Positions 1 to 9,588 of a stretch of 64,000 nucleotides of DNA are shown piece by piece. The translations under genes were made by a program, and so were the position numbers. The notes below the pieces were generated by a model that was given only the letters and a program-made list of their open reading frames with translations, made no database searches and was not told where the DNA came from. The first letter of the stretch is position 1. Every line of letters starts with the position of its first letter. The DNA is from Sporothrix humicola (Eukaryota; Ascomycota; Sordariomycetes; Ophiostomatales; Ophiostomataceae). Location: NCBI GenBank assembly GCA_021396245.1, contig WNYE01000068.1:124001-188000 (forward strand). The letters are read 5' to 3'.

Positions 1-1203
1 CGTATTGGCCTCGTTGCCGCCGCGATCCTGCTGCGAGTTGGGACAGTTGAGGTACCCGGCCAGCGAGTTGTTGAAGCCGTTCTCCTCGATAATGACCTCG
101 ATGGTTGCATTATTCGTCCACTCCAGGCCAAAGAAGCCCGCCATGAAATTCTCGGCCGACTTGAGCATGCGGTCCTGGGTCGTCGTGCGGACAATAATCT
201 TGCTGTTGGGGTTGTACAGGTTGCCGTACATGTACGAGTGCAGCACACCCGAGTCAAACAGCTCCTGGCGGCCCTTGGGCACCAGGATCTCGTGGCCCAG
301 CCGGAACTCCCAGTCCTGCAAGAACGAAAGCGCGCTCGAGGCCTTGAACTTGCCCTTGAACTTGGCCAGTTTCTCGCCGAGCGACATGACATTGGCGCCC
401 AGCGTCGGATACCGCGAGCCGTGCCGCGACAGCATTTGCAGCTGGACAACATCGGCGCCGGGCGGAAGCGCATACTCTTGGACACCGAAGCCGGGCGCGG
501 GCTGGTAGGGCGACAGGTAGCCCATGTGGTGAAAGATATTATGGCCGCTGCCGTCCGAGGGGACGCCGTCGACCAAAATGTTGGTTTGGAGCGGCTGGTT
601 GGCCACATAGGTCGCTGTCGGGTCAATCGTCACGGTCTGTGCCAAAAATGCCGGCCGGCCCGTCGCAGTAGGACCGGCAAACAGCTGCGGCGTCGTCTGG
701 AAGTATTGCGGGACAGTAACAGTCGTGATTCGGCAGGCGCCATCCTTGTCTTTGCTCCCACCAGCGTTTTCTGACGAATCTTTGGATCCATCGCCGTGGG
801 CCAGGGACAAAACAAAGCCCGTGTTGTCGGCGACAAACTTGAAGCCAATGCACACGGCCAGGCACGTCACAAACGAAATGGCAACAACGCGGGCGGTGCG
901 TTTTGACAGCCATCGTGGTGGCGCGTCTTCGCCGGCTCGGTGGTGGAGATTTGCAGGAACAAAGGTCGACCCTAATGGCGATGCCGCGCCTGCCGCATTC
1001 GATCCAGACGCTAGGAAACCCCGTGTCTCGTCAGCATCATCGTCAGCCGCATCTTCCTCTTTCGAATCGTTGCGATATGGTCGGCTGCTGTTTTCGTTGT
1101 CGTTGTTATCGCGGCCGCTTCCATCTCTCGGCTCGAGCTCCATGTCGTCGACTGCATCCGTCCCTGCGACTGGCTCGTAGCCAGCGCCCTTGTTGCCGGC
1201 CAT
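1..1203 (-). CDS. Histidine acid phosphatase (phytase-like), membrane-anchored, C-terminus outside window
   Basis: This gene runs off the left edge; 401 codons are visible and read open without a stop from the ATG at 1203. Seen: a charged, Asp/Glu-rich N-terminus (residues 1-100), one hydrophobic segment near 105-122, then a catalytic domain with the histidine-phosphatase signature RHGSRYPT at 260-267 and the conserved RTTTQDR block near 337. Family knowledge: the His of RHGxRxP is the phosphoryl acceptor, and such enzymes release phosphate from phytate or other esters. The hydrophobic segment lies about 100 residues in and is not a normal signal peptide, so I infer a type II signal anchor with a cytosolic acidic tail and a lumenal or extracellular enzyme domain. 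The distal HD or HAE motif lies beyond the window. No intron is seen. Substrate is uncertain. Confidence 0.9.
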   Translation of the reverse strand, partial: MAGNKGAGYEPVAGTDAVDDMELEPRDGSGRDNNDNENSSRPYRNDSKEEDAADDDADETRGFLASGSNAAGAASPLGSTFVPANLHHRAGEDAPPRWLSKRTARVVAISFVTCLAVCIGFKFVADNTGFVLSLAHGDGSKDSSENAGGSKDKDGACRITTVTVPQYFQTTPQLFAGPTATGRPAFLAQTVTIDPTATYVANQPLQTNILVDGVPSDGSGHNIFHHMGYLSPYQPAPGFGVQEYALPPGADVVQLQMLSRHGSRYPTLGANVMSLGEKLAKFKGKFKASSALSFLQDWEFRLGHEILVPKGRQELFDSGVLHSYMYGNLYNPNSKIIVRTTTQDRMLKSAENFMAGFFGLEWTNNATIEVIIEENGFNNSLAGYLNCPNSQQDRGGNEANT

Positions 1204-1527
1204 GTCGATGGCTGTGGGGGAGTGGGAAGAAGGTCTGTCGAGTAAGTTCGGCGCGGGGTACGATTGAAGAACCTCGAAAGGCCGAGCGTTGAGGTAGATG
1301 TCGATATCGATGTCGATGTCGAGTCGAGATCGATTGCCGCTCTTGCCGTCAGGGTGCGCAATGCTAAAATCGAAAAGTGCAATGGGCACGAACAGGAAGC
1401 TCCAGCGGACATATTAGTGGGCGCACACGTCACTTTACACGCTTCTGGTTGGCTGGATTGTCCGCGATATTAATTGCTTTTTTCGGGGAAAGGCGCGCCA
1501 TTGTCGCGCCGCATTAGCTGAGCCTGT

Positions 1528-1533
1528 CACGTG
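1528..1533. promoter_or_regulatory. CACGTG E-box upstream of the phosphatase gene
   Basis: A perfect CACGTG palindrome lies about 325 bp upstream of the ATG at 1203. CACGTG is the core recognised by Pho4 and NUC-1 bHLH phosphate regulators. One hexamer is weak evidence alone, but the other phosphatase genes in the window have similar sites. Confidence 0.4.
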
Positions 1534-2347
1534 GATATGTGAATAAGCTTTCTCACCAAGAGAAAGCTGTGATAGTCAACAAAAGAAACAGACAAAATAA
1601 AGCAATGAGAAGAATTGTTTCTTCTTCTTCTAGAGAGAGAGAATAGTTTGAAACAAAGATTGGCTCATTGAAGGTAATAGGAGAATGCAACAGTGGGGAA
1701 TGGCCGTGCATGCAGGATTGATTTATGCCTACGGGGGCTTTTTTTGTCTTATTTGTTTTGGCTCTGTAGTCCCGTTAGTTTTCATCGAAGATTGTTTGAA
1801 GATTAAGTAAATGTCGGTGGTAACTATCGTGTTATTTGTAAAGATGTATTTGTTTTTCAAAATCGTTGAAGACGGGTCTTGGCCTGAGTATTCTGTATGG
1901 ATGTTGACTGTGATTGTTGTTTTCTTTTCAAACATTTTATTTTTCTCAACATTTAATCAAAAGAATTACACAAGAGTTAAAAACCATTATGAAAAAGCCG
2001 AAAATAATGGCAATAAAAATATTACTGAGTATTTACCTGTTTCTCTTTTAACGGTGACTTTTTTGAGGATGCCGCGGCATTCTTTGAATATCTAATCATC
2101 CTATCCACTTCGGTTGACTCGTAGCTTTCTTCGTCTGTTTCTTCTGCATCGATCTGTCATGGTCGACTATTTAAAGTGCTTCTGCATCTCCATCACCGTC
2201 GTATGGCTAGTAGATCTCCACCCTCTAAGCACCCTTTTTAAGCATTTTGGTTTGTTTTTATCCCATATCGCAGGCTCCCGGTACATCCACCGACAATTCA
2301 ACCATCGAGCCGCCGACTCTCAAAAGCGCTATGTGCGTTTATCCACA

Positions 2348-2482
2348 GCTTACAGCACTTACAGCACTTACAACACTTACAGCACTTACAGCACTTACAA
2401 CACTTACAACACTTACAACACTTACAACACTTACAACACTTACAACACTTACAACACTTACAGTACTTACAGCACTTACAAC
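2348..2482. repeat. 9-bp minisatellite, about 15 units of ACTTACARC
   Basis: About 135 bp of tandem 9-mers alternating between the ACTTACAAC and ACTTACAGC variants, with one ACTTACAGT unit near the right end. The central copies are the most uniform and the edges more variable, as expected of a slippage-grown array. Because 9 is a multiple of 3 it opens long spurious frames on both strands (Thr-Tyr-Asn/Ser repeats), which I do not regard as genes. Confidence 0.9.
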
Positions 2483-3250
2483 GAATACAGCGGATAATAA
2501 GGGTCTAAGTACACAGCTGCCTACCTCTCGCCCTGTAAGTTTTGGCTTCTGGCGTTGTCTAAAATAAACTAGTGGGCTCATTGGCCTCTTAGAATTTGGC
2601 TGTGTCGGTGGTTCCGGGAGCCCATATCGCACCATCGCATCCCGCGCCCGGCAAACGCATGTCAGAAAATGTCAGCTCAGACTAGCCAGACGAGCCGGCT
2701 TCCCCAGTTGTTTACAACGAGTTGTGAATCTTTTGACGGCCTTTTTGACGGCTTGTCAAGCCTGGCCTTACAAGTGACGTCGTATTGACCCCAGATCCCC
2801 ACACTGGCCAGACTGCCGTCTGCCCTGCAAGGCCAAGGGCGTCTTTGGAATCTTTTTGATCGTGGAGTGGCTGTGGGCCACTTTGACCGGACACATAACT
2901 TCTGCCCACGGACACTTGTTGATTGTAAATCGAGATAACTCTCCTGTAGACTGTACCGCCCTATATTTAATTTGATTGACCAACGACTGTGCTTGTATTC
3001 GTTCTTGTAGGCTCATTGCTCTTGTTTTGCTCTGAGCACATATCATATCATCCACCTCAAAATGCGACTAATGGTCTTGTGGATGGTGGGCCGGCCGCCG
3101 AAAGCGACTTTACGACTTTGTTGGACTGGTGGTACTTGCTTGACTAAAGTATTCCTGATGCTCTGATGCATCGACGTAGGCTGCGCCATCATGTTGGCCA
3201 GGTGTGGTTCCTGGCCTTCCGGCTTGGACCTGTTATCTCTTGTCATGTCT

Positions 3251-3269
3251 CCACGGGGTACCACCGTGG
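3251..3269. promoter_or_regulatory. Palindrome with CGG-N7-CCG upstream of the P450 TATA box
   Basis: CCACGG and CCGTGG form a perfect inverted repeat around GGTACCA, ending 17 bp before the TATA box. Zn2Cys6 regulators commonly bind paired CGG triplets at fixed spacing, so this is a plausible activator site. Function is inferred from position and symmetry only. Confidence 0.4.
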
Positions 3270-3286
3270 AAATTCCCTGTCTCTGG

Positions 3287-3296
3287 TATATATAAA
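3287..3296 (+). promoter_or_regulatory. TATA box of the P450 gene
   Basis: TATATATAAA lies 116-125 bp upstream of the P450 ATG, leaving room for a leader of about 90 nt. Confidence 0.6.
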
Positions 3297-3411
3297 GCCA
3301 TGTAGTCCTAAAGGCTATGTAAGAAGTCCTGGGCCTTTTATTTTCGAACTTTTAATTCGTCTCCCTAAGTACAAAGGTTCATTTGTTTACATTGCATTAT
3401 CTCGCACAGAT

Positions 3412-5060
3412 ATGGCTTTCTTCACGCTGAGTGCCACTGGCCTGGCCAGCACGAGTCTTCTCCTGGTATGTCTTCTGTCTTTCTTTGGTTTCCATTACAC
3501 GAGGCCTCATACTAACAGACTGTTAAACAGCTTTGTTTCTACTTTGTCTACACGGTCGTCTACAACCTGTTCTACCATCCTCTTCGAAAGTTCCCCGGCC
3601 CCATCTTGCATAGGGCCACTCGTCTCACATATCTTTACCGCACGATGCGTGGCAAATTGCCCTTTGCTATCCTTCCCATGCATGACCGCTATGGACCCGT
3701 CGTGCGTATTGCTCCTGACCAGCTGGCTTTCTTGGACCTCGCTGCTTGGAAGGATATCTATGGCCGGCGGAACGATCTGCTAAAGGGCGGGTCGGTCGTC
3801 GGTGATGACCTCAAGGGCGTGCATGGCCACGGCGGCGTCGACGAGCTTGCCAAAGACCCACGCTTCTACCACATTGACGGCGTCGACGAGTCCATCCTGT
3901 CCGAAAACCGCGCCAACCATGCCATGCTGCGCCGCCAGCTGCTGCCCGGCTTTAGCGACCGAGCCATGCGGGAGCAGGCGCCCATGATTGAAAAGTATGT
4001 GACGCTGCTCGTCAAACGTCTCAGAGAAATTGCGACTGCGCCAGCACAAAAGAGTGCCGACATGCTGTGCTGGTACAGCTGGACTACCTTTGACATTATC
4101 GGCGACCTGGCGTTTGGTGAGCCGTTTGGCTATCTGGCTTCGGGCGACAATGACGGCAAGCAGCCCTGGATCGATGCCTTGACGGCTGTGTACACTGGCC
4201 CCGCGGTGGTGTTTTGCAAGCTCGTAAGCATCACGGGCTATGTCTTCCCCCTGTTGGCCCGCCTGTTCCCGGCCATGGCCGCACACAACCAGGGCGGCAT
4301 TGACAAGATCAAGAGAAGGATGGCCCTGCCTGAACGCAGACCGGACCTGATCCAGGGCCTGGTCCACAAGAACGACCAGGACTGGGACTCGACCTTGACG
4401 ATCCAGCAGATTGCCGGCACGGCGGGTATTGTCGTGATTGCAGGTGCCGAGACGACGACAAAACTGATGACAGCCACAACGTATTTCTTGCTCAAAAACC
4501 CCAAGGCCCTGGCTCGCGCGACGGCCGAAGTGCGCAATGCATTTTCATCGGCCGAGGAGATCACACTGATGTCGGCCACGTCGACGACCATCCCTTATGT
4601 TTTGGCCTGTCTCAACGAGTCGCTGCGACGGTACCCTCCGGCTGGTGTTGGCCTACCACGACTGACACCCAAGGGTGGCGCCATGATCGCTGGAGTGTTT
4701 GTACCGGAAAACACGGCTGTGGCGGTTTGGCAGTTGGCCATGAATCACAACGATGCATACTGGGACGCGCCGTACGAGTTCCGGCCGGAGCGGTTCTTGG
4801 AAGAGTCGAAGAACTCGAAAGACCGGATGGAGGCACTGCAGCCGTTTTCGGTTGGTCCACGGAACTGTATCGGGCGGAACATGGCATACGCTGAAGCCCG
4901 TTTGGTTCTAGCCCAGATCTTGTACAACTTTGACTTGACGTTGGCCGAGCCGGAAAAGCCAGATTCACTCGACTGGCTGGACCAGAATGCCTATGTCATC
5001 TGGGACACGCCAGAGATGCGTGTGTTTTTGAAGGAGGCGCCACCGAAAGAGAACAAGTAA
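3412..5060 (+). CDS. Cytochrome P450 monooxygenase (CYP65 / isotrichodermin C-15 hydroxylase-like)
   Basis: Two exons, 3412-3465 and 3531-5060, give 527 residues; the 65-nt intron has a GTATGT donor and an ACTAAC branch site. The first exon and start of the second encode an N-terminal membrane anchor followed by the proline-rich hinge FPGP. Diagnostic P450 motifs are all present: the I-helix AGAETT at 322-327, ExxR at 381-384 followed by YPP, the FRPERF segment, and the haem loop FSVGPRNCIG with ligand Cys464. Family knowledge: such enzymes are ER-bound, use NADPH-P450 reductase, and often oxidise terpenoid or polyketide intermediates. No backbone synthase is nearby, so the substrate cannot be named. 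A second acceptor AG at 3518 would also keep frame and add four residues; the branch-site position favours 3530. Confidence 0.9.
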
Positions 5061-5228
5061 CATGAAATCAAGAGGGGATGTAGATAAATGGTCATATATT
5101 CATGTCATAACATAGTTCATCATAGGTCCAGCTGCCAAGAATTTCCTTCATATAACGTCATTAATCAAACGAAATCAAACTCCTTGTTCATTATCACTGT
5201 CACCTCTTCCATACAACGTTCTCTTCAC

Positions 5229-7913
5229 TTAAGGGAACGTCCCCTTCTCGGGGCCAAAGTAGCCGCGCGCAGGGAGGGGCAGGATCGCAGCACCTTTGCC
5301 GTCCACACCGGCGCCGCTCACAGTGTTGCCCCACCACTTGAGGCTGACCGGGTTGTACCCAATGGCAAAGAACATGATGAGGGCACTGACGGCGACACCA
5401 GCCGTCAGGGCTGCCGACAGCGTATAGTTGTACCGCTCCCACCAGGCCAGACGGTGCCGAGGCAGCCAGTACATGAAGATGAAGCTCAAAATCATGCCGG
5501 GCGTCTTGTACGACATGTTGGACGGCGCCCAGTGCTGGATGCCCTGGATGATGAGGACAGGGTTGAGCCAGAGCAGCGAGCCGATGACGGGGAAGAGCGT
5601 GGCGTCCAGCACACCGAACACACGGGCCGACAGGACACGGTCGCGCAGCCAGACGCGTACACGGGGCAGGTAAATGGGGCCGTAGCCCTGGCCGATGAGG
5701 AAGACGAGGGCAATCAGGAACCCGATGAGGAAGCACCACTTGAAGAGCGGGTAGAGCGACCCAAACATGCGGTTGGACCCCAGCAGACCCCACATGAGCG
5801 AGCTGGCATAGAGAGGGTTGCCGTCGCCGGCACAGGTAAAGCGGCTGGGCTGGTCGGGCGTGCAGAGGCCCTTGACGTGTTCTAGAATGAAATTTTGGGT
5901 GGCGACAGCGACGAAGCAGGTAATGATAATGGTGCCAATCTGGCAGCGGAAGACAGCACGGGGTGCAATCTTGACGTAGTGGGCCATTTTGTTATCCTGC
6001 ACGTAATTGTCGCCATAGCCAGCCAGAGCCCACGAGCCGAGCGTCTGAGAAAACAAGAAAGCATTGGGGTTACCGGGAAGCAGGTAGCCAGTGACGACCT
6101 GGATGAGCGAGCCGAGGCCGAGATTGGTGCCGGTGGTGGCCGACAAGAACGACAGCGGGACGGCAAAGACCAAGTTGATGCCCAGAACGAGGAAGATGAG
6201 CCAGATGGGCGTGTTGAGCGGGTAGATGTGCAGGAAAACGATGGAGACGACAACGGCAGCCACGAGAATGAGCAGGAACCACCAGTCTGGCACCTCCTTG
6301 TAGCGAGCCATCATGCGGCTGTGGACATCGTTGGCGCCCTCGTAGTTACCGCGGCCGTAGCGCAGGCCCTTGTAGAAGTTGACATAGGCCTCGGACACAG
6401 TCTTCCACTGGTTGACCATGATGTACAAAAAGTACACTGGGTAGAAAGCAAAGTTGGCGCCAACAGTCAGGATGTAGCCGGCAGTGTAAAAGGGTGGCGA
6501 GTACTGCTGGTACAACTCCTCGACAAACGTGTTGTTGACAATGACGTTTTGGACTGTGAACGTGGTGGCATTGTTGGCAAATGCAGACGACGAGTTGATG
6601 GGCAGGTAGGCGGTGTTGTACATGTTGCTGTAGTAAATACCCAGGATGATCGCGCCACCCAGCAGACTACCACAGTACATGGTGGCCGTACTGAAAAAGG
6701 GCTGCGCAAGCGCGGCGTACGACGACGTTGCCACGTTCCAGTCAAACGTCGTGATGGGATTGAAGAGACCGAGGCCAAGTGACGAGCCCGTCAGAATGGC
6801 GAGAGTGATATTGCCAGGCGAGATCCAAGTCATCCAGTTGAAGGTTGAGAGGGCCGTAAATAGGTAGCCTGGCAGCCAGTAGTAGAAGAACATGCCGATG
6901 AAGCAGTAGCAGAAGAAGCGGTACCGCGAAATGGTCCAGCCATTAGCCGACTCTTCGCGCTTATCGGGCCGTGTAAGAGCGCGGTTCATGGCGATGATGG
7001 GCAGGACAGTCGGCCACAGAGCCTTGACAGGGTACACACTGAAGCGACGCAGGTAGCCAGCGAAACCCATGCCCATGAGCTGCACGAAGAAAGTGAGCAT
7101 GAGCTGGTAGCCAATGGTGATGAACGTCTCGCCGTAGTAGACAGGAGACCGCTGCACCAAGATCATTGTGTAGGCATTAGTCGTGTAGATGGCGACATTG
7201 TAGGTAATGGTTGCAAACATCTGCTCCTTGAACGTCCAGGGGCCCGGGTTGAGCGAGTGGCGTGTGCCGGCAATGGTGACGCCCCAGTCGGGCAGTATAA
7301 ATTCGAGGAACTTGGCACAAGGGTACAGCAGGATCTGGATGACAGAACCACTGAGACTGATGGACGGGAAACGACTGTTGAAAAAGGTCGAGACAAAGGT
7401 GCCGATGACGGCCCAGCTGACGCCCAGGAAATAGGCACGGATGGTCTCGACATGAACTTTGCTGTCGTCTTGAGGATCGGCCACGGCACGAACACCGGGG
7501 TAGGGCGAGGAGTAGTGCAGCAGGACGGCGTCAATACGCAAATCGCGATCGTAAAAGGGGCCGTACTGCTTGGGGCCTTCTGTGACGAGGCGCTCCATGC
7601 GGGCACGCATTTCCGAGGGGAAGTTCCAGTCATCGTTGTGGAAGCGAAGACCCTCTTGGACAATGGCGTAGGCCTCTTCCTCGGTCATCTCGCTGACGAG
7701 GCGGCGGATGTACTCGCCTTCGCCATTGGGGGCCAGTTCGGCGAGCAGTTCAGGAGGGATCTGGTCCCCAAACTGCTCGTGAGAGGCAATGCGAGGTGGC
7801 TGTTTTTCTTCATCGCCGACGGCGGTGATCTCTGGGTCACCAGAGTATTCGGGCGGTGAAAGAGGTGTTGGGCCATCGCCGGGGGACGGCACTTCTCTCG
7901 CCGAGTTAGCCAT
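5229..7913 (-). CDS. OPT-family oligopeptide transporter
   Basis: A single 894-codon exon with an ATG at 7913. The first 130 residues are hydrophilic and acidic; the rest is a polytopic membrane protein with roughly 14-16 hydrophobic segments. The OPT signature SPYPGVRAV (consensus SPYPEVRAV) precedes the first membrane span, and the C-terminus ends with the family's GYFGPEKGTFP. Family knowledge: fungal OPT proteins import tetra- and pentapeptides, glutathione or siderophore-like peptides with protons at the plasma membrane. The gene is convergent with the P450, with only 168 bp between stop codons, so any overlap of transcripts would be antisense. The long plus-strand frames opposite it are shadows. 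The Glu-to-Gly change in the signature is a small deviation. Confidence 0.93.
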   Translation of the reverse strand: MANSAREVPSPGDGPTPLSPPEYSGDPEITAVGDEEKQPPRIASHEQFGDQIPPELLAELAPNGEGEYIRRLVSEMTEEEAYAIVQEGLRFHNDDWNFPSEMRARMERLVTEGPKQYGPFYDRDLRIDAVLLHYSSPYPGVRAVADPQDDSKVHVETIRAYFLGVSWAVIGTFVSTFFNSRFPSISLSGSVIQILLYPCAKFLEFILPDWGVTIAGTRHSLNPGPWTFKEQMFATITYNVAIYTTNAYTMILVQRSPVYYGETFITIGYQLMLTFFVQLMGMGFAGYLRRFSVYPVKALWPTVLPIIAMNRALTRPDKREESANGWTISRYRFFCYCFIGMFFYYWLPGYLFTALSTFNWMTWISPGNITLAILTGSSLGLGLFNPITTFDWNVATSSYAALAQPFFSTATMYCGSLLGGAIILGIYYSNMYNTAYLPINSSSAFANNATTFTVQNVIVNNTFVEELYQQYSPPFYTAGYILTVGANFAFYPVYFLYIMVNQWKTVSEAYVNFYKGLRYGRGNYEGANDVHSRMMARYKEVPDWWFLLILVAAVVVSIVFLHIYPLNTPIWLIFLVLGINLVFAVPLSFLSATTGTNLGLGSLIQVVTGYLLPGNPNAFLFSQTLGSWALAGYGDNYVQDNKMAHYVKIAPRAVFRCQIGTIIITCFVAVATQNFILEHVKGLCTPDQPSRFTCAGDGNPLYASSLMWGLLGSNRMFGSLYPLFKWCFLIGFLIALVFLIGQGYGPIYLPRVRVWLRDRVLSARVFGVLDATLFPVIGSLLWLNPVLIIQGIQHWAPSNMSYKTPGMILSFIFMYWLPRHRLAWWERYNYTLSAALTAGVAVSALIMFFAIGYNPVSLKWWGNTVSGAGVDGKGAAILPLPARGYFGPEKGTFP

Positions 7914-9588
7914 GATGGCTATGATGGGAGGGGAGGGTAAAGGAATGATAGTGGGAAATGGGGATTATTTTCAGGAGACGAGAGAGAGAAAGAAGCGGCA
8001 AGACATTGACGATCGAAGCTTCCTTGTGTAATACAGAAGCACAAGGAAAGTGGAGTGCCACGGGTCGCTCTTTCCCTTTGATTTATTTGCTTGTGACTTG
8101 TGATGGGCGTCTTCTTGTTTTCAAAAATTGTCCCATCGCTCCTTCCCGCCCGTGGGTATTTACGGCTACATATATAGACCCCGCAGGGTGAGGGCAGTTT
8201 GTATCTCTTTCCACTTTGATTCTCGAGTCTGGGGGATACCGGGGTATAAGTTTATGGAGTACAAGAGTGGATTGCACCTGCCCTACTCGAGTTTGTCTCG
8301 TGCAGGTCCATCAGACGGCGTGTCGGCTAGGAGTGTGTGCAATTAATCATGGCTGCCTCTACTTTGCGAGCTGCTACTGGACCATCGTGTCGCTCGTTCG
8401 TCTGTTAGTTTGGCGCTGTGCCGCGTCGCGTGTGGCAATGGCCTCCCAGTGGTCTTTCAATGGCCGCGAAAGGAAGCCCACATGAGGGAGGGGGAGTAGA
8501 GGAAGGAGGGACCCAAGAAGACAAGAAAAAGGAGGGGGCAAGAGAATCGAGGAAATAGGAAGGAGATGTGCAACGTTAAAGTGTAAGACAGGTGCGATGG
8601 ACACCAGGAAGACGACAAAAGGCGGACACGCAGTTAAACAAATCCGATTAAGGAAAGGGCGATGGGTTGAACGTACTTGCACACGGCATCTGCTCCTGGC
8701 ATCTCAATTCCTGGCGGCACCCTGGCGGCTTTTTCTGCGGAGGTATCGTGCCGCTGCAAGATCCACCGAGGGTGAAGGAGCAGGAGGGACTTTACAAACA
8801 CAGGTAAAGTTCGCGCGTCTGGTAAGTATACCGTCGCGGAACGTCGTTTATCAGGCCATCTATTTCGCGGCATTCTGTTGGTCTGCCGTTGATTGTGGTC
8901 ACGCATCAATTGGACAAGCCTGATGTTGACCTGGTGCTGGCATTGGCCCGGCTAATCTGATGTTTGGCTGTAGGAGTCGTCAGTCGTCGTACTCCAAAGT
9001 TCAAGCCTGGTTGACAAGGCGGACCAAGAGATCGCCCAGAAGAGTGGATCGTTTGTTTCCCGCCCACGATGCGACCAGATGGGCTAGATTGCGACCTTCT
9101 CCGCAGCGATGGGCAGCGTCATCTTCCTGTTACGGAAGGTGCTTTGATCAAGCGTATGTACGTTGTACCTTCAAGTCAACAAGTACGGCGTATGTACGAC
9201 GACAACAAGTCAAGATGCTGCAGTACGACCGTGACCGGTCTCACTTGGTCGTGTAAATGTGTAAATATTTAGATATGCTTGTTAGCTAGCGTTCTTGCAC
9301 CAGTGTTGTACACGCAACCCAATTTCTCCGTGCGACTTGCTCCGGTCTCCGACGTGAAGTCTCAACTTTCGCGGATGCATCCGAGGCATGAGCGAGGGGT
9401 AGAAGAAGGATAAAAAGATAGCAAAACGAGCAAGAGATATAGAAAAGATGGGCAGATGATCAGGGCAAAGTGTATCATCAGTCATGATTCCATTTTATCG
9501 TTCCTTTTCGGGGTATTTATTATCTAATGTTTGCTGTTGCATTTCGGGCTTATTCCTCGCTCGTTACGCCCACTCGTAACCCACTCAT
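7914..9588. other. Intergenic: OPT promoter and 3' side of the second phosphatase
   Basis: No supportable gene. A possible TATA box for the transporter lies at 8169-8176. The rest is mixed sequence; the open frames here have no recognisable features. Confidence 0.6.
8169..8176 (-). promoter_or_regulatory. Possible TATA box of the OPT transporter gene
   Basis: TATATATG on the minus strand, 256-263 bp upstream of the ATG at 7913. Position fits a 200-nt leader; no transcript support is available. Confidence 0.35.

Larger units (their letters stand above)
1204..3411. other. Intergenic: divergent promoters of the phosphatase and the P450
   Basis: No supportable gene. It holds a CACGTG E-box, an AT-rich stretch of about 500 bp (1560-2100), a 9-bp minisatellite, and the P450 core promoter at its right end. 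An open frame at 1811-2095 lies in the AT-rich part and looks random in composition. Confidence 0.6.

Noticed and set aside
1811..2095. 94-codon AT-rich plus-strand frame
   Set aside because: Codon composition follows AT bias, with no signal, domain or leader context.
2114..2497. Plus-strand frame ending in Thr-Tyr-Asn repeats
   Set aside because: Its length comes from the 9-bp minisatellite; no conserved features.
5895..6782. 295-codon plus-strand frame opposite the OPT transporter
   Set aside because: Antisense shadow of a conserved membrane protein.
3412..7913. P450 plus OPT transporter as a secondary-metabolite cluster
   Set aside because: No polyketide, peptide or terpene backbone enzyme or pathway regulator is adjacent; convergent neighbours alone do not make a cluster.
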